Source of the DNA: Synechococcus sp. CCY 9618
GTDB lineage: Bacteria; Cyanobacteriota; Cyanobacteriia; PCC-6307; Cyanobiaceae
DNA length: 45,909 nucleotides
Reading direction: 5' to 3'
Assembly: GCF_019038415.1 (NCBI RefSeq)
Contig: NZ_JAFKRG010000042.1
Span: 1-45,909, forward strand
Of the stretch, positions 24,472-34,847 are shown one piece after another (the stretch's first letter is position 1; the number at the start of each line of letters is the position of its first letter). Under the pieces are notes generated by a model, which ran no database searches, was not told where the DNA came from, and saw nothing but the letters and a program-made list of their open reading frames with translations. The translations under genes and the position numbers were made by a program.

Positions 24472-27400
24472 TTGGTTCATATCAATCAGGTCGAGCTCAC
24501 CCACTTCAAGTCCTTCGGCGGGTCGATCACCATCCCGCTGGAGCAGGGCTTCACAGTGGTCACCGGCCCCAACGGTTCCGGCAAGAGCAACATCCTCGAT
24601 GCGGTGCTCTTCTGCCTGGGGCTGGCCACCAGCCGGGGCATGCGGGCCGAGCGGCTGCCGGACCTGATCAACAGCGCCATGCTGCGTGAAGGCAGGGCAG
24701 CCGAAACCAGCGTCACCGTCCGCTTCGACCTGGGCGACTGGCGGCCGGACGGCGCCGAGGATGGCCTGGAGGCCCCGGAGCAGGGCCCCTGGATCCAGCC
24801 CGGCCAGCGCCACTGGAGCGTCAGCCGGCGGCTGCGGGTGGCCCCCGGCGGCACCTACAGCAGCAGCTTCAGTGCCGATGGCGTCCCCTGCAACCTGCAG
24901 CAGCTCCAGACCCAGCTGCGCCGGCTGAGGGTCGATCCGGAGGGCAGCAACGTCGTGATGCAGGGCGACGTGACCCGGATCGTCTCGATGAGTGCCCGCG
25001 ACCGACGCGGCATCATCGATGAGCTGGCCGGTGTGGCCCTGTTCGATTCCCGCATCGAGCAGAGCCGGCTCAAGCTCGACGAGGTGGTGGAACGGCAGGA
25101 GCGCTGCCGCATCGTCGAGCAGGAGCTCCTGGCCGCTCGCCAGAAGCTGGAGCGCGACTGCGCCAAGGCCCGCACCTACCAGGACCTGCGCGAACGGCTG
25201 CACGTGGGGCGCCTGCAGGAGCAGGTGCTGGCCTGGGAGGAGGCCCGCGCCCATGGCCTGGCCCTGGCCAGCCGCCTCGAAGGCCTCGACCGCCAGCAGG
25301 AGCGGGAACGGGAGGTGATCCTGGCCAGCGAACTGGAGGTGGCCAGCGCCGCCACCGCCCTCGAGGCCCTCCAGGCCGAGGTGAAGACCCTCGGCGAAGA
25401 CCAGCTGCTGGCGGTGCAGGCGGAACTGGCCGGCCTGGAGAGCAGCGGCCGGGAGCTGGCCCGCCAGGCGGAACGCCACGGCCAGGAGGCCGAGGAGCTG
25501 CAGCGTCGCCGCCAGCAGCTGCAGCAGAACCAGGAGGAGCTGCGTCGCCAGCGCCGGGCGCTCGATGCCGGCGCGGTCGACGGGGCGATGGAGCGGGCCG
25601 AGGCCCTCTGTCGCGAGGCGGAGGCGGCGGTGGAGCTGTCCCGCCGTCGGCTCGGCGAAGTGGCGGGGCGCTCCGGCAGCTGGCTCGAGGACCAGCAGCG
25701 CCGCAGCCGTCAGCGCCAGGACCTGCAGGAGCGGCTCGCTCCCCTGCTGGCCGAACGCCAGCAGCTGGAGGAGCGGCTGCGGCAGGCCGGCGAGCGGCTC
25801 GCCGAACTCGATGACGAGGAACGGCTGGAAGGGGAGGTCCATGGGGAGGCCGCCGTCGCCCTGGCCGGCCTCGAAGCCCAGGAGCAGAAGCTCCTGGCGG
25901 ACCTCCACGTGCGCCAGCAGGGGACCCAGGAACTGGCCGAGGCCCTGGCCCTGCAGCAGCGCACCCGAGCGCGACTGGAGCAGGAGCAGACCAGCCTGGA
26001 GCGGGAGATCGCCCGCCTCGACAGTCGCCGCGACACGCTCCAGGAGAGCCGCGGCACCGGCGCCCTGCGCCTGCTGCTGGAGGCGGGGCTGGAGGGCATC
26101 CACGGCTCGGTGGCCCAGCTGGGGGAGGTGGAGGAACGGCTGCGGGTGGCCCTGGAGGTGGCCGCGGGCGGGCGCCTGGCCCAGGTGGTGGTGGAGGACG
26201 ACCGCATCGCCGCCCGGGCGATCGAGCTGCTCAAGAGCCGCCGCGCCGGCCGCCTCACCTTTCTGCCCCTCAACCGCATCCGCGGCGGGAGCGGCGGCTC
26301 GGGCGGTGCCGCTCTGCAGCGGGGGGCCGGCGCCGGCGGCGCGAATGGCCTGGTGGGCCGGGCCGTGGACCTGATCCGCCATGAGCCCGTCTACGCCGAG
26401 GTGTTCCGCTACGTGTTCGGCGACACCCTGGTGTTCGCCAGCCTGGCCGACGCCCGCCGCGAGCTGGGCCGCTGCCGCGCCGTGACCCTCGACGGGGAAC
26501 TGCTGGAGAAGAGTGGCGCCATGACCGGTGGCAGCCTGCAGCAGCGCTCGGGCCAGCTGGGGTTCGGCCGCAGCAGCGAGGGGGATGAGGCCGAGCCGTT
26601 GCGGCAGCGGCTGCTGGAGCTCGGCGAGAGTCTGCTGGCCTGCCGTCGCCGCGAGGCCGAGCTGGGCCGTGGCCTGGAGGAGGCCCGGCCGGCCCTGCAG
26701 GCGCTGCAGCAGCGCCACGCGGCCCTGCAGGCCGAACGGGCCGCCGCCTCCCGCACCCTGGCGCCACGCCAGCAGCGCCGCGACGAGCTGGCCCGCCGGC
26801 TGGAGCAGCTGCGTCAGGCCCACGGGAACGATCACCTGCGGATGGAGACCCTCGATCAGACCCTGCCTCCCCTGCGCCAGGCCCTGGCGGAGCTGGAGGA
26901 GGCGGAGCGGGCCGCCAGCGGCAACGACGACAGCGCCCGCTGGCAGGGCCTGCAGAGCGAGCTGGAGCGGGCCGACCAGGCCCTGGTGGAGGCCCGCCGT
27001 CAGCGGGACGAGCTGGAGGCGGAGCGTCGGGAGCGGACCCTGGGCGCGGAACGGCTGGGCAGCCAGCTGGAGTCCCTGGCCGGGGAGGAGCGGCGGCTGG
27101 TGGAGGCCGTGCAGGCCCTGGTGGCCGAACGCCAGCAGTGGAAGGAACGGCAGCAGGCCGAGCAGGAGCGGCGCGAGGGGCTGGAACGGCAGCAGAGCGA
27201 GCTGCAGACCCGCTTCGGCGAGCGGCGCCGGGCCCGTGACGGGGCCGAGGCACACCTGGCCGGCCGACGCCAGGCCCTGCAGCAGCGACAGTGGGAACTG
27301 GCGCGGCGCCAGGAGGAACGGCAGGCTGTGGCTGAAGAGCAACGCAGCCACAGCCTGCGCCTGGCCCAGCTGGAACGGGACCTGCCCGAACCCCGGCCTG

Positions 27401-28074
27401 AGCTCCCCGAAGACGTGCGCGGCGGCGGGCTGGAGGCCCTGCAGCAGACCCTGCGCAGCCTGCAGCAGCGCATGGAGGCCCTGGAGCCGGTGAACATGCT
27501 CGCCCTGGAGGAACTGGAGCAGCTGGAGCAGCGCCTGGCGGAGCTGGATGACCGGCTCGAGGTGCTCAGCAAGGAGCGGGAGGAGCTGCTGCTGCGCATC
27601 GAAACCGTGGCCACCCTGCGTCAGGAGGCCTTCATGGAGGCCTTCCGGGCCGTGGACGGCCATTTCCGGACGATCTTCGCCGGCCTCTCCGACGGCGAGG
27701 GCCATCTGCAGCTGGAGAACCCGGACCAGCCCCTGGAGGGCGGACTCACCCTGGTGGCCCATCCCAAGGGCAAGGCGGTGCGGCGCCTGGCCTCGATGTC
27801 CGGCGGTGAGAAATCCCTCACCGCCCTCAGCTTCCTGTTCGCCCTGCAGCGCTTCCGGCCGTCGCCCTTCTACGCCCTCGACGAGGTGGACAGCTTCCTG
27901 GATGGGGTCAACGTGGAACGGCTGGCGGCCCTGATCGCCGCCCAGGCCGACCAGGCCCAGTTCATGGTGGTCAGCCACCGGCGGCCGATGATCGCCGCGG
28001 CCACCCGCACCATCGGCGTCACCCAGGCCCGCGGCGCCCACACCCAGGTGGTCGGTTTGCCGCCGGCCGCCTGA
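24472..28074 (+). CDS. smc: Chromosome segregation protein SMC
   Basis: A 1200-residue ATPase, the usual length for bacterial SMC. The start is the TTG at 24472, giving MVHINQVELTHFKSFGG as in relatives. Walker A GPNGSGKS is at 32-39. Two long coiled coils flank a hinge at about 536-700, which contains a Gly-rich insert (RGGSGGSGGAALQRGAGAGG). The C-terminal head has signature SMSGGEKSLTALS (about 1108) and Walker B YALDEVDSFLDG (about 1133). SMC with ScpA/ScpB compacts and segregates DNA; neither partner gene is in the window. It is followed by the PRC-barrel gene on the same strand. Confidence 0.97.
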   Translation: MVHINQVELTHFKSFGGSITIPLEQGFTVVTGPNGSGKSNILDAVLFCLGLATSRGMRAERLPDLINSAMLREGRAAETSVTVRFDLGDWRPDGAEDGLEAPEQGPWIQPGQRHWSVSRRLRVAPGGTYSSSFSADGVPCNLQQLQTQLRRLRVDPEGSNVVMQGDVTRIVSMSARDRRGIIDELAGVALFDSRIEQSRLKLDEVVERQERCRIVEQELLAARQKLERDCAKARTYQDLRERLHVGRLQEQVLAWEEARAHGLALASRLEGLDRQQEREREVILASELEVASAATALEALQAEVKTLGEDQLLAVQAELAGLESSGRELARQAERHGQEAEELQRRRQQLQQNQEELRRQRRALDAGAVDGAMERAEALCREAEAAVELSRRRLGEVAGRSGSWLEDQQRRSRQRQDLQERLAPLLAERQQLEERLRQAGERLAELDDEERLEGEVHGEAAVALAGLEAQEQKLLADLHVRQQGTQELAEALALQQRTRARLEQEQTSLEREIARLDSRRDTLQESRGTGALRLLLEAGLEGIHGSVAQLGEVEERLRVALEVAAGGRLAQVVVEDDRIAARAIELLKSRRAGRLTFLPLNRIRGGSGGSGGAALQRGAGAGGANGLVGRAVDLIRHEPVYAEVFRYVFGDTLVFASLADARRELGRCRAVTLDGELLEKSGAMTGGSLQQRSGQLGFGRSSEGDEAEPLRQRLLELGESLLACRRREAELGRGLEEARPALQALQQRHAALQAERAAASRTLAPRQQRRDELARRLEQLRQAHGNDHLRMETLDQTLPPLRQALAELEEAERAASGNDDSARWQGLQSELERADQALVEARRQRDELEAERRERTLGAERLGSQLESLAGEERRLVEAVQALVAERQQWKERQQAEQERREGLERQQSELQTRFGERRRARDGAEAHLAGRRQALQQRQWELARRQEERQAVAEEQRSHSLRLAQLERDLPEPRPELPEDVRGGGLEALQQTLRSLQQRMEALEPVNMLALEELEQLEQRLAELDDRLEVLSKEREELLLRIETVATLRQEAFMEAFRAVDGHFRTIFAGLSDGEGHLQLENPDQPLEGGLTLVAHPKGKAVRRLASMSGGEKSLTALSFLFALQRFRPSPFYALDEVDSFLDGVNVERLAALIAAQADQAQFMVVSHRRPMIAAATRTIGVTQARGAHTQVVGLPPAA

Positions 28075-28166
28075 ACCGGCAGCGTGGGCCACAATGGGCC
28101 GACCAGGCTGTTCCCGGCCGTGAAGCCGTTCCCGATCTCCCTGCCGTTCAGCCCCGATCTCCGGAT

Positions 28167-29261
28167 TTGACCTCCTCGATTCCCCCCTCCACCGAGCCCG
28201 CCGCCCCCAGCGACCGCCTCTGGCTGCGCTCCGAACTGATGGGCACCCAGGTGATCACCCGGGACACCGGCCGCCGCCTGGGCGTGGTGGGCGAGGTGGT
28301 GGTCGACATCGACCGGCGCGAGGTGGTGGCCCTCGGCCTGCGCGACAACCCCCTCACCCGTTTCCTGCCGGGTCTGCCCCGCTGGATGCCCCTCGATCGC
28401 ATCCGCCAGGTGGGCGACGTGATCCTGGTGGATTCGGTGGATTCCCTGGCCGAGGCGTTCAATCCCGAGCGCTACAGCAAGGTGATCAACTGCCAGGTGA
28501 TCACCGAATCCGGCGCCCAGCTGGGGCGGGTGCTGGGCTTCAGCTTCGACATCGAGACCGGTGAACTCACCACCCTGGTGATCGGTGCCCTCGGCGTTCC
28601 GCTTCTGGGGGAGGGCGTGCTCAGCACCTGGGAGATGCCGGTGGGGGAGGTGGTCAGCAGCGGACCCGACCGGATCATTGTCTACGAGGGGGCTGAAGAG
28701 AAGCTCAAGCAGCTGGGCACCGGCCTTCTGGAGAAGCTCGGCATCGGTGGCACCAGCTGGGAGCAGGAGGAGCGCGAACGGTTCCGCTCCGGCGCCGTGC
28801 CCGCCGAGAACCAGCTCCCCGCCGGCCAGCCCGCCGCCCAGGAGCAGCGCCGGATCCAGCCCGCCGTCAGCCGAGCCTTCCAGCCCGCCGATGAACTGGA
28901 GTACGTGGAGCTGGAGGAGCGGCGGGAGCGGGAACCCCTGCGCCAGCGCCGCTATCTCGATGACGACGAGGTGGCCGAGCCGCGCCGGCGCCCCGAACCC
29001 CGTCCGGCCCCGGCCGAGCCCTACGGGCGGGAGCCCTACGAAGACGACACCTACGGGCGTGAGCGTTACGGGCAGGAGAGGGGACGCCGCGAGCGCCCCC
29101 CCGGGCCCTACGACAAGCCGGCCTACAGGGAGGACTTGCCCTACAGCAGCGAACGGCCACCCCTGCGGGAGCCGCTGCAGGAACAACCCGCCGACCCACC
29201 GGCTCCCCGCCGCCGGGAGCCGGTGGACGTGGAGCCTGAGATTCTCGACGATCCCTGGTGA
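28167..29261 (+). CDS. Tandem PRC-barrel protein with disordered tail
   Basis: A 364-residue protein from TTG 28167 (an ATG 24 codons in, MGTQVITRD, is an alternative). Two PRC-barrel modules are visible: LMGTQVITRDTGRRLGVVGEV at about 24-95 and VINCQVITESGAQLGRVLGF at about 106-175. The last 180 residues are charged and low in complexity, rich in Arg, Glu, Pro and Tyr, with repeated YGRE-type blocks. PRC barrels occur in photosynthetic reaction centre H subunits and RimM. The gene follows smc, as I recall for related genomes, but its role is unknown. Confidence 0.85.
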   Translation: MTSSIPPSTEPAAPSDRLWLRSELMGTQVITRDTGRRLGVVGEVVVDIDRREVVALGLRDNPLTRFLPGLPRWMPLDRIRQVGDVILVDSVDSLAEAFNPERYSKVINCQVITESGAQLGRVLGFSFDIETGELTTLVIGALGVPLLGEGVLSTWEMPVGEVVSSGPDRIIVYEGAEEKLKQLGTGLLEKLGIGGTSWEQEERERFRSGAVPAENQLPAGQPAAQEQRRIQPAVSRAFQPADELEYVELEERREREPLRQRRYLDDDEVAEPRRRPEPRPAPAEPYGREPYEDDTYGRERYGQERGRRERPPGPYDKPAYREDLPYSSERPPLREPLQEQPADPPAPRRREPVDVEPEILDDPW

Positions 29262-29281
29262 GCAGAGGGTTTCCCTGCTCA
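29259..29281. terminator. Hairpin joining two converging stop codons
   Basis: TGAGCA...TGCTCA form a 6-bp stem, extended by GGG/CCC after a 2-base bulge, with loop TTT. The left arm begins with the stop of the PRC-barrel gene and the right arm ends with the stop of msrB on the other strand. Its position suggests a bidirectional terminator, although there is no T-tract. Confidence 0.5.
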
Positions 29282-29704
29282 GCCCTGTTCGAACTGCAAC
29301 GACGCTGAGTTGACGCAGTAGCGCTGACCGGTGGGCGCCGGCCCGTCGTTGAAGACATGGCCCAGATGGGCCTCACAGTTTGCGCAACGGATCTCCGTGC
29401 GCTCCATGCCGTGGGAGCGGTCGGTGTGGGTGGTGATCGCCCCGTCCCTCACCCCCTGCCAGAAGCTGGGCCAGCCGGTGCCGGAATCGAACTTGCTGGT
29501 GGAGCTGAACAGCTCGCTGCCGCAGCAGACGCAGTGGTACATCCCGGTGGCCTTGTTGTTCCAGTAGGCACCGCTGAACGCCCTCTCGGTCCCCCCCTGG
29601 CGCGCCACCCTGTACTGCTCCGGTGTGAGCCGGGCCCGCAGTTCGCTGTCGTCGAGAACCGCTTCCGAAGTCGGGCCGGGGGTGGTGGTGTCGCTCTGCT
29701 GCAT
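29279..29704 (-). CDS. msrB: Peptide methionine (R)-S-oxide reductase
   Basis: A 141-residue enzyme from ATG 29704. It reduces R-methionine sulfoxide in proteins. The zinc site is Cys58, Cys61, Cys107 and Cys110 (CVCC and CANC), the fold motif is [12 protein letters not shown], and the catalytic cysteine is Cys130 in RYCVNSASL. The length and motifs are standard for MsrB of the zinc-containing type. The N-terminal 20 residues are a polar extension. It lies downstream of the LpxB-related gene on the same strand, about 67 bases away. Confidence 0.95.
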   Translation of the reverse strand: MQQSDTTTPGPTSEAVLDDSELRARLTPEQYRVARQGGTERAFSGAYWNNKATGMYHCVCCGSELFSSTSKFDSGTGWPSFWQGVRDGAITTHTDRSHGMERTEIRCANCEAHLGHVFNDGPAPTGQRYCVNSASLQFEQG

Positions 29705-29771
29705 GGTCAGAATCCTCTGCACGGCATGGTTGGGAAAATCCTATCCACATCGGAGGGGCCGTCCCGAGGGC

Positions 29772-31037
29772 TCAGACGGGCGGCAGCAGGCCCCGCACCA
29801 TCTCGGCCACGGCGGCCACCGCCCCCGGTGCCCCCCGCAGGCTGCGCAGGTCGTCGGCCATGGCCGTCAGCCGCTCGGGGTGGTCCAGCCAGTCGGCGGC
29901 CTCGGCGGCGATCTGGGCCGGTTCGATCGGCCCCACCCGCTCCGGCACCACGGCCCGGCCGGCGGAGATGTTGGGCCAGGCCAGGAAACCGCGATGGCGC
30001 ATGCGCCAGGCCGTCAGGGCCACCCCCACGAGGCGCCGCAGCAGGGGCAGTCGGGCCAGCAGCCCCATCCAGCCGTCCCAGGCCTGCATCACCTCCAGGT
30101 GCTGGGTGGGCACCAGCACGATCATCGGCACCCCCAGGGCCCCCAGCTCGGCCGTGTTGGCGCCCACCGTGGTGAGCGCCAGGGCGCACTGGCTCAGGGC
30201 CGCATGGGCGGGGTGGCGCTCCAGCAGACGAATGCGGGTGCCGGCGGCCGTGACGATCTCCCCGTCCTGGAGCTGGGGCTCACCGCTGCCCCGGCCGCGG
30301 ACCAGGGGATTGGCGGGACCGGCGTAGGCCAGCAGTTCCCGCACCGAGGTGGTGGGGGCCACCGGCAGCAGGAACCGGCAGCCGGGCCGCAGGCCCGCCA
30401 GCCGGTCGGCCGTCTCGAACAGGAACGGCACACCCACCAGCAGCTTCGCCCGCTTCGAGCCAGGCAGCAGGGCCACCCAGTCGCCGGCCGGCAGGGGCTC
30501 GTCCTGGCGGGCCAGGCTGGAGAGGTCGGCCATCAGATCGCCCACCACCGTGGCCCGGCCCCGCCAGCGGGGGGCGAGGCGATCGGCGGCCGCGGATCCC
30601 ATCAGGGCGATGCGGTCGTTCCAGCGCGGCCAGCGGGCCACCCACTCCGCATAGGTGAGGTGGCGGTAGCCCAGCCGCGCCGACAGCAGCACGGTCCAGA
30701 ACTGGTCGCCCCCCAGAAACACCACCACCCCCCGGGGGGGCCAGGGGCCATGGCGGCGGGGACGCAGCAGCAGCCACCAGAAGCGGGAGGCCGGCAGCAC
30801 ACGCTCGAACAGTCCCCAGTCCCGGGCCACCCGGTGCTCCTGGCCGGTGGCATTGGGACAGGGCACCACCACCAGCTGAAGGGAGCAGGGAGCCCGCGGA
30901 TCCCGGGGTCGCAGGGGCAGCATGGCGTTGAGGTGCTCCGCCAGGGGACGCACCCAGGTGCTCAGTTCCCCGGGGCCGTTGCTGACCAGCACGATGGTGC
31001 TGCCGGCGGGATCGGAGACCGGCGACGCTTGGGACAA
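29772..31037 (-). CDS. LpxB-related putative glycosyltransferase
   Basis: A 421-residue protein with a GT-B glycosyltransferase layout. The N-terminus TIVLVSNGPGELSTWVRPLA has the nucleotide-sugar fold start seen in lipid-A-disaccharide synthases, WVALLPGSKRAK begins the second Rossmann domain, and LALTTVGANTAELGALGVPM is the donor-binding GxNTAE region. Cyanobacteria often carry this divergent LpxB-like protein. True LpxB adds the second glucosamine of lipid A; here the substrate is unknown. The 5' end lies 42 bases downstream of tRNA-Leu, so both may share a transcript. Confidence 0.75.
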   Translation of the reverse strand: MSQASPVSDPAGSTIVLVSNGPGELSTWVRPLAEHLNAMLPLRPRDPRAPCSLQLVVVPCPNATGQEHRVARDWGLFERVLPASRFWWLLLRPRRHGPWPPRGVVVFLGGDQFWTVLLSARLGYRHLTYAEWVARWPRWNDRIALMGSAAADRLAPRWRGRATVVGDLMADLSSLARQDEPLPAGDWVALLPGSKRAKLLVGVPFLFETADRLAGLRPGCRFLLPVAPTTSVRELLAYAGPANPLVRGRGSGEPQLQDGEIVTAAGTRIRLLERHPAHAALSQCALALTTVGANTAELGALGVPMIVLVPTQHLEVMQAWDGWMGLLARLPLLRRLVGVALTAWRMRHRGFLAWPNISAGRAVVPERVGPIEPAQIAAEAADWLDHPERLTAMADDLRSLRGAPGAVAAVAEMVRGLLPPV

Positions 31038-31078
31038 CGGGACCGCTGGATCCGGGGGACGGGAGCCGAAAAGGAAAA

Positions 31079-31160
31079 TGCGGATGGCGAGACTTGAACT
31101 CGCAAGGCCGAAGCCACACGCCCCTCAAACGTGCGTGTCTACCAATTCCACCACATCCGC
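31079..31160 (-). tRNA. tRNA-Leu, anticodon GAG
   Basis: An 82-base tRNA. The acceptor stem GCGGATG pairs with CATCCGC, with discriminator A and no encoded CCA. The D arm GTGGAATTGGTAGACAC, anticodon stem CACGT/GCGTG with loop TTGAGGG (anticodon GAG at its centre), a long class-II variable arm (TGGCTTCGGCCT) and the T arm with GTTCAAGTC are all visible. It reads CUC and CUU leucine codons. Confidence 0.96.
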
Positions 31161-31292
31161 GTGGCTGGCTCGGGGTGATGCCCCTCACCGACTGAGCAAT
31201 ATACGCATGAGCTGCCCCGCCGGTGAGCACTGATACAGTCCGCCCCGGCACGGCCGCACCTTCGCCTGCCCCCATCGCCCGGACCTGAGCGG

Positions 31293-32642
<1,350 letters not shown>

Positions 32643-32661
32643 TTGCCGCGAGCGCGGCGGA

Positions 32662-32991
32662 TCAGCCGATCGCCTGACTGCGCAGCAGCGCCAGGGTGAG
32701 CAGGCCCTGCTGGCCCACCAGCAGCTCCCTCAGAAGACTGATCAGCCCCACCCACACCACCGGCGTCACGTCCACCCCGCCGATGGGCTGGATCAGCCGG
32801 CGGGTGGGAGCCAGAAAGGGTTCGGTGGGCGCGCCGACCAGACGCATCACGCCACGGCTGAGGTCCACCTGGGGGTACCAGGTGAGCACGATCCGGAACA
32901 GGAACAGCAGGGTCCAGCCCGCCAGGACCAGCCCCAGGGCCAGGTGCAGCAGGGGCAGCGGCGCCAGTGCGGGAAGGGCCAGGGCCGTCAC
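32662..32991 (-). CDS. YggT family membrane protein
   Basis: A 109-residue protein with two hydrophobic segments flanking the family motif: [21 protein letters not shown], then [27 protein letters not shown]. The pattern TEPFLxPxRRxIPPxGGxDxSP is typical of YggT/Ycf19. Relatives affect thylakoid or nucleoid organisation and cell division in phototrophs, but the molecular role is not settled. It converges on accC, with 19 bases between the stops, and is divergent from psbX. Confidence 0.9.
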   Translation of the reverse strand: MTALALPALAPLPLLHLALGLVLAGWTLLFLFRIVLTWYPQVDLSRGVMRLVGAPTEPFLAPTRRLIQPIGGVDVTPVVWVGLISLLRELLVGQQGLLTLALLRSQAIG

Positions 32992-33075
32992 AAAGCTCTA
33001 AGCGGGTGGAGTCCGATCGTAGGAAGCCGCCGCCCCTGCCTAGGATCTGCCGAGCTTTCCGCGCGAACGCCCGCC

Positions 33076-33198
33076 ATGACCCCTTCCCTCGCCAACTTCC
33101 TCAGCAGCCTCGCCTGGGGTGCGGTGATCGTCGTGGTTCCCATCTCCATCGCCCTGGTGCTGATCAGCCAGAACGACCAGGTGGACCGGAAGCTCTGA
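33076..33198 (+). CDS. psbX: Photosystem II subunit PsbX
   Basis: A 40-residue single-span protein: [20 protein letters not shown] followed by [20 protein letters not shown]. The hydrophobic helix followed by ISQNDQV is the PsbX signature. It sits at the edge of photosystem II near cytochrome b559 and influences quinone turnover. The gene is monocistronic in appearance, 61 bases upstream of ycf66. A TAGGAT at 33041-33046 could be its -10 box, but no -35 is apparent. Confidence 0.93.
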   Translation: MTPSLANFLSSLAWGAVIVVVPISIALVLISQNDQVDRKL

Positions 33199-33259
33199 GC
33201 CCCCTGTGATCGACCTGGTGCGGTCCCTACAGTGGTGGCCGTCGCCCGGGTGAACCGCC

Positions 33260-34249
33260 GTGGTCAATGCCAGCCTCAACTGGGCCAGCATCGTCGGCAT
33301 TGTGCTGGCGGTGGGAGGAGCCTTCCTCTACTTCATGAGGAGTTTCAAGCCGGCGCTGGCCCGTGACTACGACGTCTTCTTCGCCGCCATCGGCCTGCTC
33401 TGCGGCGGCATCCTCTTCTTTCAGGGCTGGCGTCTCGATCCGATCCTGCAGTTCGGGCAGTTCCTCCTGGCCGGCACCACGGTGTTCTTCGCCTACGAGA
33501 GCGTCCGCCTGCGCGGAGTGACCACCGAACAGGCCCGCCGCTCCTCCTATTTCGACGACGAGGAGCCTGCCGCCCCCTTCCGGCCCCGGGGGGGCCTCGG
33601 CGGCGGCCGCAGCTGGGAGGATGAACCAGACCGCTTCGACGAGCCGGAACCCCTGCGACGCCGCATTCCGTCCCGCGAGGAGCCTGAGGACGACTTCTAC
33701 CGTCCTCGCCGCCCCAGCCGGGCCGCGATCCCCGAGCGGGCCGCCAGCCGCCGCGACGAACCCGAGACATGGGACTCGCCCCGCCGTGAGCGCCCTTCCG
33801 GCCGGCCGGAGCGGGATGTTCCCCCCGACGACCTTCCCGGCCGAGTGGCCGGTCGCTACAGCGCCGGTGGCAGCGGCCGATCCCAGCCCGCCGATTTCGG
33901 AGCCCGTCGCCGCGAACGGGACAGTGGTCCGGAAACCCGCCGCGGCACCCGACCGGTGGCCAGCGCCGACACTCTGCCCCGCTCCAGCCGCCGGGGAAGC
34001 ACCCCCCCGGGTGAGACGACGCCTTCCCCTCGTGACGCCGCATTCTCGTCACCCCAGGGAACACCGATGGGCACGCCGATCCGCTCCAGCGGCCGCCGCA
34101 GCGAGACCGACGAGGTCAGCGATGCCGACTTCTCACCCATGGCTGGAGGCCGCCCCCGGCCCCCGTCGGCGGACGCCCGTCCCCCGGCGGCCGAGCCCCC
34201 CGCCAGCCGGCCCTCGGCACGGGACAACAGCTCCCGTTTCGACGACTGA
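33260..34249 (+). CDS. ycf66: Ycf66 family membrane protein
   Basis: A 329-residue protein from GTG 33260. The first 90 residues are the Ycf66 domain with three hydrophobic helices (LNWASIVGIVLAVGGAFLYF, FFAAIGLLCGGILFF, FGQFLLAGTTVFFAYESV) followed by RLRG. The remaining 230 residues are a disordered tail rich in Arg, Pro, Ser, Asp and Glu. Ycf66 is known from cyanobacteria and some plastids, with no established function. TACAGT at 33228-33233 may be its -10. The 3' part overlaps the possible start of the next gene in another frame. Confidence 0.88.
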   Translation: MVNASLNWASIVGIVLAVGGAFLYFMRSFKPALARDYDVFFAAIGLLCGGILFFQGWRLDPILQFGQFLLAGTTVFFAYESVRLRGVTTEQARRSSYFDDEEPAAPFRPRGGLGGGRSWEDEPDRFDEPEPLRRRIPSREEPEDDFYRPRRPSRAAIPERAASRRDEPETWDSPRRERPSGRPERDVPPDDLPGRVAGRYSAGGSGRSQPADFGARRRERDSGPETRRGTRPVASADTLPRSSRRGSTPPGETTPSPRDAAFSSPQGTPMGTPIRSSGRRSETDEVSDADFSPMAGGRPRPPSADARPPAAEPPASRPSARDNSSRFDD

Positions 34250-34847
34250 TCCGCTGAACTCCCAGCTCTGGCCCCGGGCCCATCGCAGCGCCGCTCGCCC
34301 GTCCCTTTCAAGGGTCCTGCTGCCCCTGGGCCTGCTGGCTCTGCTGCTTGCCGGCTGCGGCAGCTGGGGATGGGGACGACGCAGCGCCGGCCCTGTGGGG
34401 TGGGGCAGCAGCGACCGTCAGGATCCCGCCCTGAGCGGCAACGGCCGGGTGCTGGCCACCGTCGTGCGTCGCGACGGCCGCGACACGGTGCTGCTGCAGG
34501 AGCAGCCCTCCGGATCGGTCCTGCCCCTGCGCCACCTGCAGCGGCAGCAGCCCCACCGCTCGCCCTCCCTGAGCTGGAACGGCCGCTACCTGGCCCTGCT
34601 GGTGCAGCAGGGCCCGGAGCGTCTGGCGGTGATCGAGGACCGGGCCACCGGCCGCCTGCATCGCCTGCGCCTGCCCGGCGATCTGGTGCCGGAGAGCCTC
34701 AGCCTCGCCCCCGACGGCCGGCGCATCGCTGTGAGCCTGGAGGGCAGCGGCCGCTCGCGGGTGCAGCTGTTCGACCTCACGCCGCTGCTGGAGCCCGACC
34801 TGCCCGCCGGTCTGCCGGTGCCGGGGGCGGGGAGCACCACGCCGTGA
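34122..34847 (+). CDS. Putative lipoprotein with TolB/WD40-like repeats, copy 1
   Basis: The frame is clear from about 34254 onward: a hydrophobic helix and lipobox LLPLGLLALLLAGCGSWGWG, then beta-propeller-like blades (DPALSGNGRVLATVVRRDGR, SPSLSWNGRYLALLVQQGPE, SLAPDGRRIAVSLEG). There is no ATG, GTG or TTG close before the signal sequence. The nearest ATG is 34122, inside ycf66, which would add about 44 unlikely residues; a CTG at 34254, just after the ycf66 stop, is a tempting non-standard start. I give the ATG limit. It overlaps copy 2 by GTGA. Confidence 0.65.
   Translation: MPTSHPWLEAAPGPRRRTPVPRRPSPPPAGPRHGTTAPVSTTDPLNSQLWPRAHRSAARPSLSRVLLPLGLLALLLAGCGSWGWGRRSAGPVGWGSSDRQDPALSGNGRVLATVVRRDGRDTVLLQEQPSGSVLPLRHLQRQQPHRSPSLSWNGRYLALLVQQGPERLAVIEDRATGRLHRLRLPGDLVPESLSLAPDGRRIAVSLEGSGRSRVQLFDLTPLLEPDLPAGLPVPGAGSTTP

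Noticed and set aside
24406-28092. A 1228-codon open frame antisense to smc
   Set aside because: Its codons mirror the smc coiled-coil composition (runs of Leu, Gln, Ala, Gly); it is a high-GC shadow of a certain gene.
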